Assembly (NCBI GenBank): GCA_029567325.1
Contig: JAKQLF010000089.1
Span: forward strand, 1 to 38,785
Direction: 5' to 3'
Origin: Bacteroidota bacterium
GTDB taxonomy: Bacteria > Bacteroidota > Bacteroidia > Chitinophagales > Saprospiraceae
Length of the DNA: 38,785 bases
Within the stretch, counting starts at the first letter, position 1. Each line of letters begins with the position of its first letter. Shown piece by piece: positions 34,801 through 38,785 of the stretch. The translations under genes were made by a program, and so were the position numbers. The notes under the pieces are model-generated. The model searched no databases. It saw only the letters and a program-made list of their open reading frames with translations, and was not told the origin of the DNA.

Positions 34801-35131
34801 AAAAGAAGTCAATTTGCTCAGTTCCAAAATGCAGTCCAAAATTGACAGCATCATGATTGCTTACTTTGGTAAAATGGATGAAAAGGGATATTTGTCGCAC
34901 AAGGAATTAACGTCAAATAAAGTCAACAATGCGCTCGGCTATTACGAAAATCGATTTGAAGCACCTGGCCAAAATGGAAAATGGGCTGAGCAAGTTGCTA
35001 CAAAGGAAGTTGAGCAAATCATCAAAAGTATCAATAACTTTTTTGTCACTCATTGGCAATCATACCAAGAACGTGTAAAAAAATTGAATACTACTATTTT
35101 TAAAGATCGCGAACCGCTAAAAATTGAATAA
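31880..35131 (+). CDS. Secreted BNR/VPS10-type beta-propeller protein
   Basis: A 1083-residue protein. The ATG at 31880 (or 31874) gives a normal signal peptide (MSRIVFCLLLLQCSFVLIAQ); the frame extends upstream only through a TTG at 31751. It carries about eleven Asp-box (S-x-D-x-G-x-x-W) repeats such as RSEDGGTSW, KSLDGGTTW, RTLDGGKTW and TKDGGKTW over the first ~700 residues, so one or two sialidase/sortilin-like propellers are expected. A Lys/Glu-rich linker (about residues 795-840) leads to a final helical region. Bacteroidota annotate this family as glycosyl hydrolase or sortilin-like, but I see no catalytic residues. No T9SS tail is obvious. Confidence 0.85.
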   Translation: MSRIVFCLLLLQCSFVLIAQEQERKLDPLEKISFRSIGPAGMSGRITAVDVDLSNTNRIFAGAASGGVWRSEDGGTSWKPVFDEQNNLSIGAIKINQKNPAEVWAGTGEGNPRNSLNTGNGIYKSLDGGTTWKKMGLENTKTIHRIIVHRDNPNIVFAASLGSPWGPNPERGVFRTLDGGKTWDKVLYVNDSTGAADMVVDPNNPNKILVAMWEHGRKPWTFNSGGKGSAIYLTEDGGDNWKKISSADGLPSGNLGRIGLAIAASRPNIVYALVEAATNGLYKSEDGGKKWKLVSTRNIGNRPFYYSEIYVDPTNENRIYNLYSYVSLSEDGGNSFKTIADYGNNVHPDHHAYWIHPTDPDFMIDGNDGGLYITRDRGVNWTFASNIPVGQFYHVNVDSDFPYNVYGGMQDNGSWVGPSSILKSGGIRNYDFLELYFGDGFDVVPDQLNPRFGYAMSQGGNLSYYDRLTGNNKFIQPYDSIQLRFNWNAGLAADPFRANGVYYGSQFLHYSNDNGESWTKKSPDLTSNDPLKQKQSESGGLTIDDTDAENHTTIIAIAPSPVDSNVIWVGTDDGNLQITKDGGKTWKNSISSIKSAPANAWIPYIEVSKYAAGEAFVVINNYRQNDYKPYAYHTSDFGQTWRRIADESQIEGFVLCVVQHPRTPNLLFMGTDAGLYVSYNKGTAWELLKKGFPQVQVSDLKIQERENDLIIATFGRALWILDDLAPFEAKAKDAKFYDKPFAVLPPQDAYLVTNRSVDGIRFIGQSEFVGQNKYWRSANFNVWKSKPVVTPKAEVKKEKTKEKEKKGNKVVETVIDSVSIKSDTLSKDSTKKENILKVVIINAEGDTVRNFSKKILDGMNKVVWNLESNGVKLPERRRQSSEEEKDPPSGPDVLPGKYSIYFKYNEYIDSTVVDVKMDPRQKVSIRAIKAKDTAYRAFAQKLNNLNTGFQQLNEARESIRIVEALLTHQPDSTKKEVNLLSSKMQSKIDSIMIAYFGKMDEKGYLSHKELTSNKVNNALGYYENRFEAPGQNGKWAEQVATKEVEQIIKSINNFFVTHWQSYQERVKKLNTTIFKDREPLKIE

Positions 35132-35175
35132 TTAATACCATTTTTGGTTTAGAAAGTATCCAAAGTTATGTGTTA

Positions 35176-35183
35176 TAATTTTG
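35176..35183 (+). promoter_or_regulatory. Possible -7 element for the glucanotransferase gene
   Basis: TAATTTTG fits TAnnTTTG, 71 bp before the ATG, but no TTG is found at the right distance. A small hairpin (AGAGTT / AACTCT, 35197-35213) follows in the leader. Confidence 0.3.
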
Positions 35184-35254
35184 GAGTACTTTTTAGAGAG
35201 TTCTATAAACTCTTCGCATGTTTGAAAAATGTTCAACCAATATAAAAACCTCTT

Positions 35255-37936
35255 ATGGTCATCAATTTTAGAATCAATTATGTTACCGCATTTGGAGAAC
35301 ATATAAGGATAAAATTTACAAGCGACAGTTCATTTGAATCTGGCTTTCATTATTTAGAATTCATAACCTATGACGGAGAAAACTGGATAGGTCAGCTATT
35401 GTACGAGGAAGACAAACCCATTTACTACAAGTATGAAGTCCTTAAAAACAGGGTAATTTACGAGGAAGGGTTGAGGCCTCGATTGATCGATACAGCTTTG
35501 CATTTGGATTTGAAATCTCTCCACATCAGAGATTATTGGAAGGCACCAGATAGTGAAAAAAATCTATTTTATTCTGCTGCATTTACAGAGATTTTGTTTG
35601 CTAGAGCGACCAAACAAACGATTGAATCAACTTCAAGTGGTAGATTTTACCTAGAATTTAATTTAGCCGCCCCTGATATACCCAAAAATGCAGTAGTGGG
35701 CGTGGTAGGTAACCAATCATACTTAGGTAATTGGTCAAAACCTTTGATCCTCAGTGATGCCAGATTTCCTATTTGGCATGGAACAAGCCACAGCGATGAA
35801 TCATACTTGGCAGTGGAATATAAGTATGTGTTGGTGGATGTAAATACCAAAGAAATTATTTATTGGGAAACGGGACCCAATCGAGCCATCTATCATCAAT
35901 TCCCAGACGAAAGTGGCTACGGCATCATCTTGAATGATGAATTTTTTAAATTTGCTGGTCCTTGGTGGCGCGGAAGTGGTATGGCTTTTCCAGTATTTTC
36001 ACTGCGATCTCGAGAAAGCTTTGGCATAGGAGAATTTTCTGATCTAAACAAAGCGATCGACCTGGTGAGTAATTGTGGAATGAATATGGTGCAAATCTTA
36101 CCTGTAAATGATACCATAGCAAATAAAACATGGATGGATAGTTATCCCTACGCTGCTATTTCTGTTTTTGCGTTAAATCCCATGTATATCCATGTGCCAA
36201 GTGTAGGGAAATTAAAGAAAAAAGATCTGTCACTTTACAATATCTATAAAGCACAACTTCAAGAATTGGACAAAATCGATTTTGAAAAAGTGCTTATTTA
36301 TAAGTTGGAATTTTTAAATATAATTTTCAAACAAGAGGGTCAAAAATGTCTTGAATCAGAGGACTTCCAAACCTATTTTGCAACCAACAAATGGTGGCTA
36401 CAAGACTATGGTTCTTTCTGTGCCCTCAGAGATTACTATCAAACACCAGACTTCAATCAGTGGGACTCATATGCCAAACATGATGCTGAGGTTATTTCAG
36501 CCATGTGGGAAGAAACATCCAAGTGGTATGAGAAGGTTACTTTTTATGCTTTTATCCAATATCATCTTGATAAACAATTATTGTCTGCAAAAAATTATGG
36601 TAGAGCAAATGGGGTAGTACTCAAAGGAGACTTGCCAATTGGCATCTACCGATTCAGTTGTGATGCATGGACCAATCCACAACTTTACCACATGGACCAG
36701 CAAGCTGGAGCACCACCTGATGATTACGCAGTTAATGGACAAAATTGGGGATTTCCGACTTACAATTGGAAAGAAATGAGCTTGGATAATTACGATTGGT
36801 GGCAGAAACGCATGCATAAATTGGCAGAACATTTTGATGCCCTTCGCATTGACCATATCTTGGGTTTCTTCCGCATCTGGTCTATTCCAATTGATGAAGT
36901 ATCAGGCACATTGGGCAAATTTTACCCGAGGCTTCCATACAGTATTGGTGAATTGGCTTCTTTCGGGTTGAAAGGTGACATCAACAGATACTCAAAACCA
37001 TACATCAGAAAATATTACTTGCCCTATTTATTCGGTGCGCACACACCTTTTATCATCGATTATTTTCTAGATGAAGTTTTTCACGAAGCTTACTTGCTTA
37101 AACCTCAATATTCTACTCAAAGTGCCATTGTAAAAGCTTTTGAATCGCCTGAATTGGCTGAGTACCATGATATGGTCAATAGCGTTTGTTACTTACTTTC
37201 AGAAGTTTTATTTATTGAGGAAGAGACAGCTGAGGGCATCAAATACAATCCTAGAATAACCCTACACACTACGTATTCTTATAGAAATCTGGATGAAATG
37301 ACCAGGCGGTCTATCGATCGATTGTACATTGATTATTTTTATTCCCGACATTCACAGTTTTGGAAGAGTCAAGCTTTGGCTAAATTACCAGTTTTGTTGA
37401 AGGCAACGAATATGTTGATTTGTGGCGAAGATTTGGGAATGATTCCCGAAACTGTTCCCGAAGTAATGGATGATCTGCACATTTTGACTTTGGAAATCCA
37501 AAGAATGCCAAAACAAAATGCGCTATTTGGAAATTGTGAAAAATATCCATATGAGTCAGTTTGTTCACCTTCTTGTCATGATATGTCAACCATCAGAGGA
37601 TGGTGGGAAGCAAATGTCGCTACTGCACAAGCCTATTATAATATGGTAATGCGTAAGGAAGGTCAAGCTCCCAGAATGTGCACTGCAGAAATTGTCGAAG
37701 CCATCAATAAACAGCACTTACACGCTCCATCTATGTTGGCAATATTTCCTATCCAAGACCTGCTAGGCATGGATGATAGGCTCAAAAAAGAAGATCCTTT
37801 TTCGGAGCAAATAAACGAACCTAGTAATCCCAAACATTATTGGAGGTACAGACTTCATCATGATCTGGAAACTTTGATCGATGACGCTGAATTTTGTAAT
37901 AAAGTTAAAACCATGGTCAGAGAAAGTGGACGTTGA
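35255..37936 (+). CDS. malQ: 4-alpha-glucanotransferase, DPE2-like (CBM20 + GH77)
   Basis: An 893-residue cytoplasmic GH77 enzyme that transfers alpha-1,4-glucan segments in maltose or glycogen metabolism. The N-terminus (about residues 1-240) looks like two starch-binding CBM20 domains (second one: AVVGVVGNQSYLGNWSKPLIL), as in plant DPE2 and its Bacteroidota relatives, not the ~500-residue bacterial MalQ. The catalytic part has GQNWGFPTYNW, nucleophile D533 (LRIDHILGFFR), acid/base E725 (CGEDLG) and D776 (SCHDMSTIRGWWE). The first part of the catalytic domain carries the insertion common in the DPE2 type. ATG start. With the ROK kinase nearby it fits glucan use. Confidence 0.93.
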   Translation: MVINFRINYVTAFGEHIRIKFTSDSSFESGFHYLEFITYDGENWIGQLLYEEDKPIYYKYEVLKNRVIYEEGLRPRLIDTALHLDLKSLHIRDYWKAPDSEKNLFYSAAFTEILFARATKQTIESTSSGRFYLEFNLAAPDIPKNAVVGVVGNQSYLGNWSKPLILSDARFPIWHGTSHSDESYLAVEYKYVLVDVNTKEIIYWETGPNRAIYHQFPDESGYGIILNDEFFKFAGPWWRGSGMAFPVFSLRSRESFGIGEFSDLNKAIDLVSNCGMNMVQILPVNDTIANKTWMDSYPYAAISVFALNPMYIHVPSVGKLKKKDLSLYNIYKAQLQELDKIDFEKVLIYKLEFLNIIFKQEGQKCLESEDFQTYFATNKWWLQDYGSFCALRDYYQTPDFNQWDSYAKHDAEVISAMWEETSKWYEKVTFYAFIQYHLDKQLLSAKNYGRANGVVLKGDLPIGIYRFSCDAWTNPQLYHMDQQAGAPPDDYAVNGQNWGFPTYNWKEMSLDNYDWWQKRMHKLAEHFDALRIDHILGFFRIWSIPIDEVSGTLGKFYPRLPYSIGELASFGLKGDINRYSKPYIRKYYLPYLFGAHTPFIIDYFLDEVFHEAYLLKPQYSTQSAIVKAFESPELAEYHDMVNSVCYLLSEVLFIEEETAEGIKYNPRITLHTTYSYRNLDEMTRRSIDRLYIDYFYSRHSQFWKSQALAKLPVLLKATNMLICGEDLGMIPETVPEVMDDLHILTLEIQRMPKQNALFGNCEKYPYESVCSPSCHDMSTIRGWWEANVATAQAYYNMVMRKEGQAPRMCTAEIVEAINKQHLHAPSMLAIFPIQDLLGMDDRLKKEDPFSEQINEPSNPKHYWRYRLHHDLETLIDDAEFCNKVKTMVRESGR

Positions 37937-38195
37937 TCATTTCTTTTACCTTAGGTTTTCGTTATTTTATTAGCAATTAAAATTCAGTTTTTTAAGAATC
38001 GTTTTTGAAAGTTTTGTCTTTTAGCAGAGGAAAAAGATCTGAGCTTGGTTTGATTTGCATGTGAACATTAAGGCACAAGTTTTATTGTCTTGAGCTTGAT
38101 CATTAAATATTGAAAACATTCTTTTCTTCTAAGAACTTTACGAATCATGAAATCTTTGAAAAGCGATATATTGTAAATTCATTCAACCATTGTAT

Positions 38196-38785
38196 ATGCA
38201 TTCCACTCTCAAATCATTATCCGTTGTTATCCTGTTGTTTTTAACTACCAATATGATTGGCCAATCCATTTTACCACCTGTTTTGGATTGGACAGGCGAA
38301 AGTGAAAAACTCATCGTATCCAATTCGCATCCTTGGGTGACACCCACTGAAAAATCTGGTTTTGTGCGGACTCCAGATTATGAAGAGACTATGGCATGGT
38401 TGAAGAAATTGGCAATCGCTTCACCACTCTTATCCATGGTGAATATTGGTAAAAGTGTAGAAGGTAGGGACATTTTTATGGTCATCGCTTCAACAGACAA
38501 AGTAGTAACTGCCAAAGCTTTGCGCACTGCTACAAAACCATTACTCTTAGTGCAAGCGGGTATTCACTCTGGCGAAATTGATGGCAAGGATGCTGGCATG
38601 ATGTTACTCAGAGACATTGCTTTTGGCAAAAAGAAATCCTTATTAAATGGAGTGAATTTTTTATTTATACCCATCCTGAATGTTGACGGGCATGAACGAA
38701 CATCGTCATTCAACAGGCCCAATCAACGGGGACCTGAAAATATGGGCTGGCGCACCAATGCACAAAACTTGAATCTCAATCGAGA
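38196..38785 (+). CDS. M14-family zinc carboxypeptidase, N-terminal part
   Basis: An incomplete gene running off the right edge; 196 codons are present. A signal peptide (MHSTLKSLSVVILLFLTTNM, ending IGQ) is followed by an M14-like region: H124 and E127 in AGIHSGEIDGKD form the HxxE zinc motif, and LNVDGHER with NAQNLNLNR resembles the NPDG/NRN blocks of carboxypeptidase A-like enzymes. The product would be an exported carboxypeptidase or peptidoglycan/peptide hydrolase; the third zinc ligand and catalytic glutamate would lie beyond the window. Confidence 0.88.
   Translation, partial: MHSTLKSLSVVILLFLTTNMIGQSILPPVLDWTGESEKLIVSNSHPWVTPTEKSGFVRTPDYEETMAWLKKLAIASPLLSMVNIGKSVEGRDIFMVIASTDKVVTAKALRTATKPLLLVQAGIHSGEIDGKDAGMMLLRDIAFGKKKSLLNGVNFLFIPILNVDGHERTSSFNRPNQRGPENMGWRTNAQNLNLNR

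Noticed and set aside
1-38785. CRISPR arrays, rRNA, tRNA, complete insertion sequences or prophage
   Set aside because: None recognised on either strand; the only repeats are those listed.

Overview
The window looks like a chromosomal segment of a Bacteroidota bacterium, probably of the Saprospiria type. Supporting signs are AT-rich DNA, three secreted proteins ending in type IX secretion (T9SS) sorting-like tails, an S46 dipeptidyl peptidase, a tricorn-like peptidase, a CBM-bearing 4-alpha-glucanotransferase, almost no Shine-Dalgarno sequences, and several TAnnTTTG-type promoter elements. The assignment rests on gene content only; no rRNA or tRNA is visible.

Layout. (1) 1-2006 is an accessory patch: an orphan HigA-like antitoxin between two diverged copies of a ~113-bp noncoding repeat, a perfect 16-bp inverted repeat, and an Rpn-type PD-(D/E)XK nuclease with a 12-bp tandem repeat inside its gene. 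(2) 2062-4095 (minus) holds a Qnr-like pentapeptide protein, two tandem secreted DUF3299-like CxxC proteins and an OsmC-type protein. (3) 4227-6525 (minus) is lemA plus a DUF2207 membrane protein. (4) 6698-10412 (minus) is a tightly overlapped operon: recR, a GT2 glycosyltransferase fused to a degenerate sugar-phosphotransferase tail, and an M20 amidohydrolase. (5) 10697-18012 (plus) encodes a DUF5723-like envelope protein, an S46 peptidase with DPP11-type residues and a tricorn-like S41 peptidase. (6) 18083-24959 (minus) is the most unusual locus: two coiled-coil proteins (one with a two-helix membrane anchor), a substrate-binding protein fused to an OmpA peptidoglycan-binding domain, an ABC permease and ATPase, a CrtA-like monooxygenase and two VOC proteins. 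A strong intrinsic terminator lies between the binding-protein gene and the permease gene. (7) 25211-28671 (minus) holds three T9SS cargo paralogues with one shared C-terminal module and three unrelated N-terminal passengers. (8) 28878-38785 (plus) holds a ROK sugar kinase, a LolD/FtsX-type ABC pair whose permease has a His/Glu-rich loop, a large BNR/VPS10-like secreted protein, a DPE2-like 4-alpha-glucanotransferase and the start of an M14 carboxypeptidase cut by the window edge.

Themes. Several genes fit growth on protein and stored or external glucan: S46, tricorn, M20 and M14 peptidases, ROK kinase and GH77. The best candidate for an undescribed system is the 18.9-25.0 kb operon. Its architecture suggests an ABC importer, or a sensor derived from one, tethered to peptidoglycan and working with a PspA-like membrane coiled-coil protein. 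Its substrate cannot be read from the sequence.
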